The position numbers and the translations under genes are program-made. The notes beneath the pieces were generated by a model. It saw nothing but the letters and a program-made list of their open reading frames with translations, did not search any database and had not been told where the DNA came from. Of a stretch of DNA of 64,000 nucleotides, positions 14,723 to 23,426 are shown piece by piece (the stretch's first letter is position 1; every line of letters starts with the position of its first letter). This DNA comes from an uncultured Clostridia bacterium (GTDB taxonomy: Bacteria; Bacillota; Clostridia; TANB77; CAG-465): contig CARYZD010000002.1 in NCBI GenBank assembly GCA_949106495.1, forward strand, positions 77,690 to 141,689, read 5' to 3'.

Positions 14723-15637
14723 TTATATACTTTTAGCTCCATCTTTTATGATTTTAGCAGATAAATCATATAATTCTTTCTCTTTAAAACTAAAGTTATA
14801 TAATTTGTTTTTTAGTACTCCACTACTTCCTACTATGCTTAAAGAACTAATATATACCTCTTTTTCTTCATCATATGTAGATAGTGGTAATTCTTCTTGT
14901 TCATTATTAATTATACATCTTGTAATTTTTGTAAGGGCAGTTGCAACGCCAAAACAAGTATATCCTTGCATACTTGCAACAGTAAAACCATCTTTTTTTA
15001 CTTTGTCTTCTATTTCTAGCATTTCACTTTGCGATAGATAATCTTTTATATCATAAGTATTATTTACTTTAACAGATGACCAAGTAACAAACTGTGAATC
15101 TCCATGCTCTCCAAAAACATACCCAGATATACTTCTTAGAGGAAAATCTAATTTATTTGCTACTTCATATCTAAGTCTTGCAGTATCTAAAAGTGTTCCA
15201 CTTCCTATTACTTTTTTATAATCATTATTATATTTTTGAGCTACTTTTAGTGTAATAATATCTAATGGATTACTTGCGACAAGTATAATACCATTAAATT
15301 TCGCTTTATTTACATTTTCCATTATCTTATCTATAATTTTATTGGTTTTATTTAAATCTTCCATTCTTGACCTTTTTTTATTTGTTTGAGGTACACCTGC
15401 AGTTATACACAATATATCTGCATCTGAAATATCTTCATATTTACCAAGCTTAACATTATTTATATATCCTCTTGAAAAAGATAAACTGTGACTCAAATCT
15501 AATGCTTTTCCTTGTGTCTTTTTTTCATCTATATCTATAAGTATAAGTTCGCCTATATCTAATCCTTGATTAATAAGTGAATATGCATAAGATATTCCAA
15601 CATTCCCAAGTCCTATAATTCCAATTTTATAACTCAT
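14723..15637 (-). CDS. ldh: L-lactate dehydrogenase
   Basis: The enzyme reduces pyruvate to L-lactate with NADH to regenerate NAD+ in fermentation. The 304-aa protein has the nucleotide-binding GLGNVG at 9-14, Gln84 at the position that selects pyruvate (malate dehydrogenases have Arg there), Arg91, the catalytic pair Asp151/Arg154 in DTARLR, and His178 in GEHGDSQ. The ribosome binding site is AGGTGAT. It is monocistronic with a promoter at 15685-15656. The Gln favours LDH over MDH, but divergence from textbook LDHs (VPQTNKKRSR loop) means 2-hydroxyacid specificity could differ. Confidence 0.9.
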   Translation of the reverse strand: MSYKIGIIGLGNVGISYAYSLINQGLDIGELILIDIDEKKTQGKALDLSHSLSFSRGYINNVKLGKYEDISDADILCITAGVPQTNKKRSRMEDLNKTNKIIDKIMENVNKAKFNGIILVASNPLDIITLKVAQKYNNDYKKVIGSGTLLDTARLRYEVANKLDFPLRSISGYVFGEHGDSQFVTWSSVKVNNTYDIKDYLSQSEMLEIEDKVKKDGFTVASMQGYTCFGVATALTKITRCIINNEQEELPLSTYDEEKEVYISSLSIVGSSGVLKNKLYNFSFKEKELYDLSAKIIKDGAKSI

Positions 15638-15655
15638 CTTATATCACCTATATTT

Positions 15656-15685
15656 ATTATATTCTATTTTAAACTAATTTTTCAA
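15656..15685 (-). promoter_or_regulatory. Promoter of ldh
   Basis: TTGAAA (15685-15680), an 18-base spacer and TATAAT (15661-15656), 18 bases before the start codon. Confidence 0.7.
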
Positions 15686-15690
15686 TAGAA

Positions 15691-15717
15691 AAAAAGGCCT
15701 ACTTCAAAAAGTAGACC
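15691..15717 (-). terminator. Terminator overlapping the small membrane gene's stop
   Basis: The stem CTACTT / AAGTAG is followed on the minus strand by TTTTTTT. The TGA of the gene at 15704 lies in the loop. Confidence 0.8.
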
Positions 15718-15907
15718 CATTTAATATTTTAAAGAAGCATAAGATTAAAAAAATTGCTATTATAATTGAAATTATTGTTACAGATATTACTACTATCTTA
15801 ATAACTTTCTTTTTCTCCTCATCCTTTATGTCTAAGTAGCTACTAACAATTGCTCCAGCTACAACCATTAACACAATAAGTGAAATTAAGTATAATATTA
15901 AGTTCAT
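15704..15907 (-). CDS. Small membrane protein, 67 aa
   Basis: A good ribosome binding site (AAGGAGGT) precedes the ATG. The product consists of two membrane helices (residues 3-25 and 36-61) joined by a short charged loop, DIKDEEKKK. It follows the ABC permease by 83 bases on the same strand and has its own terminator. It may be co-transcribed with the ABC genes. No family recognised. Confidence 0.72.
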   Translation of the reverse strand: MNLILYLISLIVLMVVAGAIVSSYLDIKDEEKKKVIKIVVISVTIISIIIAIFLILCFFKILNGSTF

Positions 15908-15990
15908 TCTATCTACCTCCTTTAAAATTATTTAAAGATAATTCGTGTTGTTTATATATGTATTTTAACACAATTTTTTAAATAGTCAAA

Positions 15991-18600
15991 CTAAATATTA
16001 TCTTTTCTTATTGTTTCTATAATATTTTGTTTATTTATTTTATTTAAAGAGTATTTCATTATACAACCAATAAGTACAAATACTGCAATTATTACAATAG
16101 ATAAGCTTAAATATGGTAATGTAAATTTCATTTCTAGAGTATTTACAAATTGTTTATAGAAAAAGTAAGAAAATACAAGACCTATTGGTATTCCAATTAA
16201 TAATGATTTTACTCCATATAATATACTTTCAAGTCTTATCATTCTATTAAATTCTTTGTTTGTCATACCAATTGATTTAAGCATAGCAAACTCTCTACTT
16301 CTTAAATTCATATTCGTAGTTATAGTATTGAATATATTTGTTACTCCTATAAGTGATATTACAATCATAAATCCATATAAGAATATTGATATAACTAATT
16401 GCATTGCATTATCTTGTCTCATCATTTGATCATAATTATTTACAGAATGTTTTTCTCCATAATCTTTTAATATTATATCTTGTATATTATCTGCATTTTC
16501 TGCTTTTATATACATTTGTGTTCCTAAATTAAAGTTTATCAATTTATCAAAATAATATTCATCTACAACAATTATTCCACCAAAATGATTAACTGATTCA
16601 AATCCAATAGGATTTTTATCTGCACAAGCTGCTATCTTAATATTTAAATCTTCACTATATTCATTTGCACCAATATAAAACTTACCAGTAATAATGTCTC
16701 CTGGCACATAATCATAATATCTTTTTGTTACATATGTACCTTTTTTACCTTCCTCATCATATTCATATTGTGTATGATAATCTGCAAGTATTACTTGTTC
16801 TTTACACTCATCATAGTTAAGGCCTAACTCTTTTACATATTTCCTAAATTGTTCATTATTTAACCCATATATATTTATATCAAGATTATTATTTGAGTCT
16901 CCTGTAATATAATCTTTGTAATCATTTGCAAGCTTTAAATTACTTACATTTACAGTAAGATTATTTTCTTTATATATTGCAAAATTTTTAATTCCATCTA
17001 ATAAAGATATTTTTCTAAAATCATCATAACTATCTTTTGTTCCAGAACTTAAACTTATATTAAATGCTCTTTCTTTATAATATATAGATGATGTTTTAAA
17101 CGCATATGTTAGAAATGATGACATGGCTATAAATATTGCAACACTTACAACAATAGAGACAACTGTTGTCCTATATTTTTTCTTATTTCTCTTTAAGTTT
17201 TTATCTGCTATTTGTCCTCCAATACCAAAAATCTTTTTGATTAATTTAGAAGATTTTAATTTTTTAGATTTGATATTTATATCGTTATTTCCTCTTATCG
17301 CCTCTATTGGTGAAACTCTTGATGCTCTTATAGCTGATGTTATAGCAGATAAATATATGGTAACTAATGATAATACTATAGCAATAAATATTGCAAGCCA
17401 TGAAAATGTAAATATAAATTGTATACCATCTAAATATTCAAATAAAATTGTACTTACAACTTTTAAAAGTATAAACACTGCAAATAATCCACCTAAAATT
17501 CCAAGTGGTATACCAATTACAGCAAGAATTAGACCTTCATATAATACGTTCTTTCTTATTTGTTTTGGTGTTGCTCCAATAGACGCAAGCATTCCATATT
17601 GTTTCATTTTCTCAGTTATTGATATTGCAAAACTATTTCTAATGCAAAATACACTTGTAACAATAATAATTATTATTACTACTATTGCTGCACCTAATAA
17701 TGTAGATAAAATTGATGCTCCCATCTCAAAACTTTCAAATCTAAAAAGACCTTGATTTTTTTCAAAATCGTATTTTTGAGTTTCTCTAAGTTGAATTGAT
17801 TTTTCTAAACTATAATTATCTCCTCCTATAACTTCAGATACCAGTTTTTCATCTACACCAATAATTTGAGATAAAACTTTATATTGTTCTTTTAAAGCCT
17901 TTTTAGTAAATAATGTATATACATCTAAATTTTCTTTAGACTCATTGTCCATATATGTTATAATTGAATATCCTGGGCAAAAGCGATTTTCAATATCATA
18001 ATTTGGTCTTTCAATTATACCTACTATTTCAAATTCCTTTGTATACATACTTTTTAAATATTCATCATTTTCTACATATGTATTAGATTGGTGAAGTGGA
18101 TAATCATCTTCAATAAGTAATCTCTCACTAATGTCTAATGTAAGTTTTTGACCTATATTAAAACTTACACCACCATTTGTTTTAATATGTTTTGCTATTA
18201 CAATCTCATTTGAATTTTGTGGCATTCTTCCTTCAACAAGTTTAATTGATGAATTTAATAATGCAGAACTATCAAATTCTAGTAATCTTAGATATGGTTT
18301 TAAAGAATTTGTTGATTCTTTTAAATATGAATATCCTGCCTCTCTTATTGTATACATAGCCTCTATATTTCTATTATTTTTAAAGTATTTTAAATCATCA
18401 ACTGGCACATCATAAAAATTATAGTGATAATTTCCATCAGTCTGTCTTGAATGCTCAATCATTGTTTCTCTAAAACTTACTACCATAGTTGATACCGCTG
18501 CAATTAAAGCTGTAGATAAAATAATACCAATTATTGTTACTATTGTCCTTTTTTTATTCATCTGTAGACTTTTTACAGTAAGTTTATTTAATATGTTCAT
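15991..18600 (-). CDS. ABC transporter permease, FtsX/MacB type
   Basis: An 869-aa integral membrane protein with an N-terminal helix (about 20-42), a large extracytoplasmic domain (45-285), a first FtsX block of three helices (about 295-430), a further helix near 483-505, a second extracytoplasmic domain (515-735) and a C-terminal FtsX block of three helices (about 735-855). Such permeases move antimicrobial peptides or lipids, or act as flux sensors with a neighbouring two-component system. The start lies 4 bases after the ATPase stop codon. With the adjacent OmpR-type system this looks like a peptide-resistance or envelope-stress module; the substrate is unknown. Confidence 0.9.
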   Translation of the reverse strand: MNILNKLTVKSLQMNKKRTIVTIIGIILSTALIAAVSTMVVSFRETMIEHSRQTDGNYHYNFYDVPVDDLKYFKNNRNIEAMYTIREAGYSYLKESTNSLKPYLRLLEFDSSALLNSSIKLVEGRMPQNSNEIVIAKHIKTNGGVSFNIGQKLTLDISERLLIEDDYPLHQSNTYVENDEYLKSMYTKEFEIVGIIERPNYDIENRFCPGYSIITYMDNESKENLDVYTLFTKKALKEQYKVLSQIIGVDEKLVSEVIGGDNYSLEKSIQLRETQKYDFEKNQGLFRFESFEMGASILSTLLGAAIVVIIIIIVTSVFCIRNSFAISITEKMKQYGMLASIGATPKQIRKNVLYEGLILAVIGIPLGILGGLFAVFILLKVVSTILFEYLDGIQFIFTFSWLAIFIAIVLSLVTIYLSAITSAIRASRVSPIEAIRGNNDINIKSKKLKSSKLIKKIFGIGGQIADKNLKRNKKKYRTTVVSIVVSVAIFIAMSSFLTYAFKTSSIYYKERAFNISLSSGTKDSYDDFRKISLLDGIKNFAIYKENNLTVNVSNLKLANDYKDYITGDSNNNLDINIYGLNNEQFRKYVKELGLNYDECKEQVILADYHTQYEYDEEGKKGTYVTKRYYDYVPGDIITGKFYIGANEYSEDLNIKIAACADKNPIGFESVNHFGGIIVVDEYYFDKLINFNLGTQMYIKAENADNIQDIILKDYGEKHSVNNYDQMMRQDNAMQLVISIFLYGFMIVISLIGVTNIFNTITTNMNLRSREFAMLKSIGMTNKEFNRMIRLESILYGVKSLLIGIPIGLVFSYFFYKQFVNTLEMKFTLPYLSLSIVIIAVFVLIGCIMKYSLNKINKQNIIETIRKDNI

Positions 18601-18604
18601 AAGT

Positions 18605-19279
18605 CTACACCTCCGATACTATTCTTCCATCTTCTATTTTAATAATTCTATCAGCAATTTTAGCAATTTCTAAATCATGTGTAATCATAACTATTGTTTG
18701 CTTATATTTTTTATTTGATACTTTTAATAATTCAACTATTTCATCACTAGACTTAGAATCTAAGTTTCCAGTTGGTTCATCTGCAAGAATTATCGCAGGA
18801 TTATTTATTAATGCTCTACCAATAGAAACTCTTTGCTGTTGTCCTCCAGATAACTCATTTGGTAAATTATTTTGTCTATGTTGTAAACCTAAGGTTTTTA
18901 ATATTTCATCTATCTTTTGTTTATCTACTTTTTTTCCATCTAAGTCACATGGCAATGTAATATTTTCCACTACATTTAATATTGGTATTAAATTATAAAA
19001 CTGATAAATAAGTCCTACTTGTCTTCTTCTAAATATAGCTAGGTTTTCTTCATTAAGTGAATATACATCTTTCCCCTCAATAAATACTTTTCCACTTGTT
19101 GGTTTATCTACACCACCAATTAGATGTAGTAATGTAGATTTACCACTACCACTACTTCCAACAATTGCCACAAATTCTCCTCTATTTACAGAAAAAGACA
19201 TATCATCTACTGCTACTACTTGATTTTCTCCTTTTCCATATTTTTTAGTTAAATGTTCTACTCTTAATATTTCTTCCAT
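18605..19279 (-). CDS. ABC transporter ATP-binding protein (MacB/LolD type)
   Basis: The 224-aa ATPase partners the FtsX-type permease encoded directly downstream. It has Walker A GSSGSGKST (41-49), the Q-loop, the signature LSGGQQQR, Walker B ILADEPTGNLD and the switch histidine in MITHD, all intact. Its length and the PTGNLDS motif place it in the MacB/LolD/BceA branch. A probable response-regulator binding site overlaps its -35 region, so it and the permease are likely a regulon of the neighbouring two-component system. Confidence 0.94.
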   Translation of the reverse strand: MEEILRVEHLTKKYGKGENQVVAVDDMSFSVNRGEFVAIVGSSGSGKSTLLHLIGGVDKPTSGKVFIEGKDVYSLNEENLAIFRRRQVGLIYQFYNLIPILNVVENITLPCDLDGKKVDKQKIDEILKTLGLQHRQNNLPNELSGGQQQRVSIGRALINNPAIILADEPTGNLDSKSSDEIVELLKVSNKKYKQTIVMITHDLEIAKIADRIIKIEDGRIVSEV

Positions 19280-19302
19280 AAATTTATCCTCCTTATGAGA
19301 TA

Positions 19303-19337
19303 ATTATATATACTAAAAATGACTTTTAAGTGACTTT
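19303..19337 (-). promoter_or_regulatory. Activated promoter with tandem OmpR/PhoB-type boxes
   Basis: TATAAT (19308-19303) lacks a good -35. Instead AAAGTCA occurs twice, at 19337-19331 and 19326-19320, as direct repeats with an 11-base period covering the -35 position. This is the standard binding geometry of OmpR/PhoB response regulators. Confidence 0.65.
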
Positions 19338-19343
19338 AGAAAA

Positions 19344-19369
19344 AAATACTTACAAAAATGTAAGTATTT
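19344..19369 (-). terminator. Terminator of the two-component operon
   Basis: The stem AAATACTTACA / TGTAAGTATTT is followed on the minus strand by TTTTTTTC. It overlaps the histidine kinase stop and separates the regulator genes from the ABC genes. Confidence 0.88.
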
Positions 19370-20585
19370 AGTTTTTTATATATTTAATTACAAATTTAGT
19401 ACCAATTCCTTCTTTAGATTCAACACCAATATATCCATTTTGCTTTTCTATAATCGATTTAGATAGTGCAAGACCAATTCCAATACTGTCTTCTGAAGCA
19501 TTAGATGATTTATAAAATCTATCAAAAATATGCTTTATATCCTTTTTACTTATTCCTTCTCCATTATCTTCTATTTCAATTTTAGAATATACTTTGTTAT
19601 CTGATAATGTGATTTTTACTGTACTTTTTGAATGCTCAATAGCATTTTTTACTATATTTTGTATTGCCTCTTTATTCCAAGCAAAATCTAATACAACATT
19701 TACATTTTCTTTTGTATTTAGTTTAATAGATATATTTTTAACTTCTGCCATAATCTCAAGATTATTTACTATCTCTTCTAGCATACTATTTAAATTTACA
19801 TTTTCATCTTTAAATTCTACTGCTTTAGCATCTATTTTAGAAAGTTTAAGTAATGATTTTATAAGCCAATTCATAGATTCAGCTTTTCTTGACACTTCAA
19901 ATATAAATCTATTTCTTGTTGCTTCGTCCATATTCTTACTTTCATTTAAATTATCTAGTAATATTTGTATTGATGTAAGAGGTGTTTTAAGTTGATGTGA
20001 TATATCTGATACAAGATTATATACCATTTCTTTTTCTTTAAGAGAGTCATCTGTTCTAGATTTTAGCATAACTGTAAGTTTGTATAGTTCATTTTTTAAA
20101 CTATTTAATTCATCTTCTACATTATCTTCAATTTCTAATGTATAGTTTTTATTATTTATATTATCTACATATGTTATTAAATTGTCTATATTTTTCTTCC
20201 TATTTAAAATATAAAGATAGATTATATAAATTAAAGCTGCATCGGAAACAAATACTACTAACATAATAGCTATTAAAAAGATTTTATTATATTTTTCTAA
20301 TTCATGTACGCTAGATATATTTTCATCAAAACCATATTGACTTAAAATACTATCATTATATTTATTAATGTCTGCATTTAATATGTCTAGTACCTCTTCT
20401 TCACTAACATTTGGATATTTATTTTTAATTTCTTCAACTATATTTGCTATTACTATATTTACTTTTTTGTTATATACTTTATTTTGAAAATTAACTATGC
20501 CAAAGCATAAAAACACTGAAATAAAAGTAGATATAATACAAAATATAAATAATAGTCTTGTTTTTTTATTATTTAAAATACTCAT
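19368..20585 (-). CDS. Sensor histidine kinase
   Basis: A 405-aa membrane kinase with two membrane helices (about 11-31 and 102-127), an extracytoplasmic loop of about 70 residues, a linker, the DHp domain with the phospho-accepting His197 in SDISHQLKTPLTS, and an ATPase domain with N box NIVKNAIEHS, G1 DNGEGI, F box IFDRFY and G2 GIGLALS. The gene starts 1 base after the response regulator stop codon. It likely controls the adjacent ABC transporter. The loop is larger than in BceS-type intramembrane kinases, so it may sense a ligand itself. Confidence 0.93.
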   Translation of the reverse strand: MSILNNKKTRLLFIFCIISTFISVFLCFGIVNFQNKVYNKKVNIVIANIVEEIKNKYPNVSEEEVLDILNADINKYNDSILSQYGFDENISSVHELEKYNKIFLIAIMLVVFVSDAALIYIIYLYILNRKKNIDNLITYVDNINNKNYTLEIEDNVEDELNSLKNELYKLTVMLKSRTDDSLKEKEMVYNLVSDISHQLKTPLTSIQILLDNLNESKNMDEATRNRFIFEVSRKAESMNWLIKSLLKLSKIDAKAVEFKDENVNLNSMLEEIVNNLEIMAEVKNISIKLNTKENVNVVLDFAWNKEAIQNIVKNAIEHSKSTVKITLSDNKVYSKIEIEDNGEGISKKDIKHIFDRFYKSSNASEDSIGIGLALSKSIIEKQNGYIGVESKEGIGTKFVIKYIKN

Positions 20586-20586
20586 A

Positions 20587-21246
20587 TTAATCTCCTACCC
20601 TATATCCAATTCCTCTTATAGTCTTTATTATATCACCTTTATCCTCTATTTTTTCTCTAATTCTTTTTATATATACTGTAAGTGTATTGTCATTTACAAA
20701 ATTTCCTGCTATATCCCAAATATCATTTAATAGCTTTTCTCTTGTTACTAAAATTCCTTTATTAGAAAATAAATTTAAAAGGATTGTATATTCTAGTTTA
20801 GTCAAAATCACTTCATTGTCATTATTATATACTCTACCTGAAATAGTATCAATTTTAATATTTTTACATTCTATTACATTAGATTTTCCATTTTGTTTTA
20901 ATACTCTGTTAATTCTAGATACTAATTCTCTATTTCTAAATGGTTTTATTATGTAGTCGTCTGCTCCTAAATCAAAACCTAGCACAACATCTTTTTCTTC
21001 ATCTCTTGCTGTTAAAAATATAACAGGTGTTTTACCATTTTCTTTTATATATTTGCATATCTCAAAGCCATCTCCATCAGGCAAAAACACATCAAGTATT
21101 GCTATATCATATTTGTTTTCCTTTATTTTTACTATAGCATCTTTTTTCGTCATTGCTATATCATATTCAAATTTCTCTTCATCAAATAAGTATTTTAGTC
21201 CTAAAATAATAGTATCATTATCTTCTACTAGTAATATTTTACTCAT
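20587..21246 (-). CDS. Response regulator, OmpR/PhoB family
   Basis: A 219-aa regulator with a receiver domain (1-115; acidic pocket EDN at 8-10, phospho-acceptor Asp52 in LDVFLPDGDG, Thr in FLTARDE, Lys in YIIKPF) and a C-terminal winged helix (about 125-217) ending in the usual TVYIKRIREKI...IRGIGYRV. It is the first gene of the operon with the kinase. A -10 TATAAT lies about 30 bases upstream without a convincing -35. The 11-base-period repeats before the ABC genes are the likely target. Confidence 0.95.
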   Translation of the reverse strand: MSKILLVEDNDTIILGLKYLFDEEKFEYDIAMTKKDAIVKIKENKYDIAILDVFLPDGDGFEICKYIKENGKTPVIFLTARDEEKDVVLGFDLGADDYIIKPFRNRELVSRINRVLKQNGKSNVIECKNIKIDTISGRVYNNDNEVILTKLEYTILLNLFSNKGILVTREKLLNDIWDIAGNFVNDNTLTVYIKRIREKIEDKGDIIKTIRGIGYRVGD

Positions 21247-21292
21247 ATAAATTTCTCTCCTTAATTATGAATTATAACACAAGTAAATAGAA

Positions 21293-21327
21293 AAAACTAC
21301 CATATGATTAAATCACATGATAGTTTT
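21293..21327 (-). terminator. Terminator of the gene at 21347
   Basis: The long stem AAAACTA-CATATGATT pairs with AATCACATG-TAGTTTT; the minus strand continues with T-rich sequence. Confidence 0.82.
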
Positions 21328-21346
21328 ATAATAAACATTAATTTCT

Positions 21347-21760
21347 TTAAAATGAAATATATCTTACTATTTCATTATATTCTTCAGATGATAACTCATA
21401 TATTCCTTTATGTGGCTCTTCTATATAATGTTTCTCATCTTTAGTATATACATATATTTTTTGCTCTGTTCCTTCAAAGCTTATTGTATAATATTCATCA
21501 ACTTCTGGTATATCTTCTTTACTTGATTTTTTAGTAGTTCTTTTTTCACCATTTATTGAATCTATAGTATATTTTACTATATCATTATTAATTAATTCAA
21601 CTTTACTACTTCCATTATTTTTTTCTATTACTATTTTTGATATATTACTTGCATTTTCTATATTAAAACTATATTTTTTACCACCTATAAATAGTTTAAA
21701 TATTAAAAATATAAGTAATAAAGCAATTATTACAACTATAAGTAATCTTTTATTTTTCAT
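21347..21760 (-). CDS. Membrane-anchored hypothetical protein, 137 aa
   Basis: I placed the start at the ATG at 21760, since AAGGAGATT lies 4-7 bases before it; an in-frame ATG at 21787 has no ribosome binding site. The product has one N-terminal membrane helix (about 8-26) and an extracytoplasmic beta-rich domain of about 105 residues (SFNIENASNISKIVIEKNN, YTISFEGTEQKIYVYTKD). It sits between the two-component operon and the patatin gene and has its own terminator. I recognise no family. A role in the neighbouring sensing module is possible but only by position. Confidence 0.72.
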   Translation of the reverse strand: MKNKRLLIVVIIALLLIFLIFKLFIGGKKYSFNIENASNISKIVIEKNNGSSKVELINNDIVKYTIDSINGEKRTTKKSSKEDIPEVDEYYTISFEGTEQKIYVYTKDEKHYIEEPHKGIYELSSEEYNEIVRYISF

Positions 21761-21823
21761 ATGCAATCTCCTTTTTTCGACATCCAAGATAACTATACCA
21801 CAAATACATCAAAAAGTAAATTA

Positions 21824-22666
21824 TTATTTAGATAAATATTTTTTTAATTCTATTATCTTGTCTTTTGTATCATTTACTCCAAGATTATACATCTCATTTA
21901 GAATTTTTTCATCTTTTTCTACTCTTTTTATTTTTATATATCTTGAAGGTCTAATTAGAAATACATCTTCCTCATCATTTAAAAATTCTACTTCATCTAC
22001 AGCCTTATTATATACTTTATATCTTTTCTCCATTGTATCTATAAGTTTGGGATAATCTTTATATTTTACCTTTGCAAGTGTCATATTTGCTTTTCTCTTT
22101 CTATATCCTTTTGGTCTTGTAAGGACAACAATAATCTTATCTAGCCCCATACTCATCATTTTATTTATTGGTATAGCATCTGCAATACCACCATCTAAAT
22201 ATTTATTTCCATCTATTTCAATAGGTTTAGATACAAAAGGCATAGAACCAGAAGCTCTAAGATATTCTATCTTTTCTTTTAAATCATCTATTTTTATATA
22301 TTCTGCCTCTCCTGTTTTTATATTTGTTACAACAGAGTAAAAATCTTCTTTAGTTCTTTTAAAAGATAAATAATTAAAATCATCAAGAGTTTCTGGGATA
22401 TCTTTAAAACAAAATTCTTGATTTAATATATTACCTGTAGTAATTAATGAATATAATCCGAAATATCTTTTATCATTTATATATTTCATATTAAATCTAT
22501 AAGCTCGTCCCTTTTGTCTTGATTTATAATTTACACCAAATAAAGCTCCTGCTGATACCGCCATAATACAATCTACTTTAATGTTATTTTCAAGTAAAAT
22601 ATCTAATACCCCAGCTGTATACATACCACGCATAGCGCCGCCTTCTAATAATAGTCCAACTTTCAT
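21824..22666 (-). CDS. Patatin-like phospholipase family protein
   Basis: Patatin-type lipid acyl hydrolases use a Ser-Asp dyad. The 280-aa protein has the oxyanion block LEGGAMRGMYTAG (7-19), the nucleophile Ser38 in AVSAGA, and Asp158 in LDGGIADAIP. The nucleophile elbow is A-x-S-x-G instead of the usual G-x-S-x-G, a change also seen in bacterial YjjU/RssA-like members. There is no signal peptide or membrane helix, so it is probably cytosolic. It is transcribed behind the TetR gene on the same strand (55-base gap). Confidence 0.9.
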   Translation of the reverse strand: MKVGLLLEGGAMRGMYTAGVLDILLENNIKVDCIMAVSAGALFGVNYKSRQKGRAYRFNMKYINDKRYFGLYSLITTGNILNQEFCFKDIPETLDDFNYLSFKRTKEDFYSVVTNIKTGEAEYIKIDDLKEKIEYLRASGSMPFVSKPIEIDGNKYLDGGIADAIPINKMMSMGLDKIIVVLTRPKGYRKRKANMTLAKVKYKDYPKLIDTMEKRYKVYNKAVDEVEFLNDEEDVFLIRPSRYIKIKRVEKDEKILNEMYNLGVNDTKDKIIELKKYLSK

Positions 22667-22721
22667 TTTAATTTTCCTCCATATTATGATATTTATTATA
22701 TCACTAAATAATAAGTATTTA

Positions 22722-23300
22722 CTATCTCATTAAACCATTTTTTATTATCTCTAATTCTTCTTTATATTCTTTGAGTCCATTTTCTTTAGATACATTATTA
22801 TTTAAAATCTCCATTTTCTTTGCAAAAGTAATCATAGAAATAACTCTAATTGCTGCATATATTTCATATTCGTTATTTAAATTAAACATATTCATATCTA
22901 TATAATTTTTTATTTTAGTAATATCTATTTTTTTTAAGGGCATCAATTTTGTTTCTCTTAAATACTGAAATATATTAATATAATATGAGCTATTTTTCTC
23001 TTGCTTTTCTATTCTTTTAACTAAATATTTATATGTCGCCTCAAAAACATCTTTTGTTTCTTCTAGTATTTTTAAGTAATTCTCTTCTTCTTTTTCAAAT
23101 TCCTTTTCTAAGATATACTTAATTACATCTTCTCTTGTTTCAAAATATTGATAAAAACTTCCTCTTGCAATACCTGAGTCATCAACTATATTTTTGACAG
23201 ACATACTAATTAATGGTACTCTTGCAAACTCCTTCTTAACTGCTCTTTCTATTCTTTCTCTTTTATCATTGCTAAGATTATAAAAAGTAAATGTTGGCAT
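22722..23300 (-). CDS. TetR/AcrR-family transcriptional regulator
   Basis: The start is the ATG at 23300, preceded by GGGGGAAA; an in-frame start further upstream would extend across the promoter. The 192-aa protein has the TetR helix-turn-helix (about 28-50, ISMSVKNIVDDSGIARGSFYQYFETREDVIKYIL) and a helical ligand-binding domain. It probably represses its own operon with the patatin gene. A short palindrome-like stretch (ATTGTGTCACATTGTC) overlaps its promoter spacer and could be the operator. The ligand is unknown. Confidence 0.9.
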   Translation of the reverse strand: MPTFTFYNLSNDKRERIERAVKKEFARVPLISMSVKNIVDDSGIARGSFYQYFETREDVIKYILEKEFEKEEENYLKILEETKDVFEATYKYLVKRIEKQEKNSSYYINIFQYLRETKLMPLKKIDITKIKNYIDMNMFNLNNEYEIYAAIRVISMITFAKKMEILNNNVSKENGLKEYKEELEIIKNGLMR

Positions 23301-23325
23301 TATAATTTCCCCCTTTAACTTATAT

Positions 23326-23353
23326 AATATATAACATTGTGTCACATTGTCAA
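23326..23353 (-). promoter_or_regulatory. Promoter of the tetR-patatin operon
   Basis: TTGACA (23353-23348), a 16-base spacer and TATATT (23331-23326). The spacer contains TGTGACACA-like symmetry. Confidence 0.65.
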
Positions 23354-23426
23354 TGAAAATTTTGTGAAATTTAATAATTTTCATACTTTACTTTTCATTT
23401 AATATACTAATATAAGGAGGGATTTA

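Noticed and set aside
17123..17755. A 210-codon plus-strand frame inside the ABC permease gene
   Set aside because: It is the mirror of a hydrophobic coding region; it has no ribosome binding site and no family similarity, while the minus-strand permease is clear.
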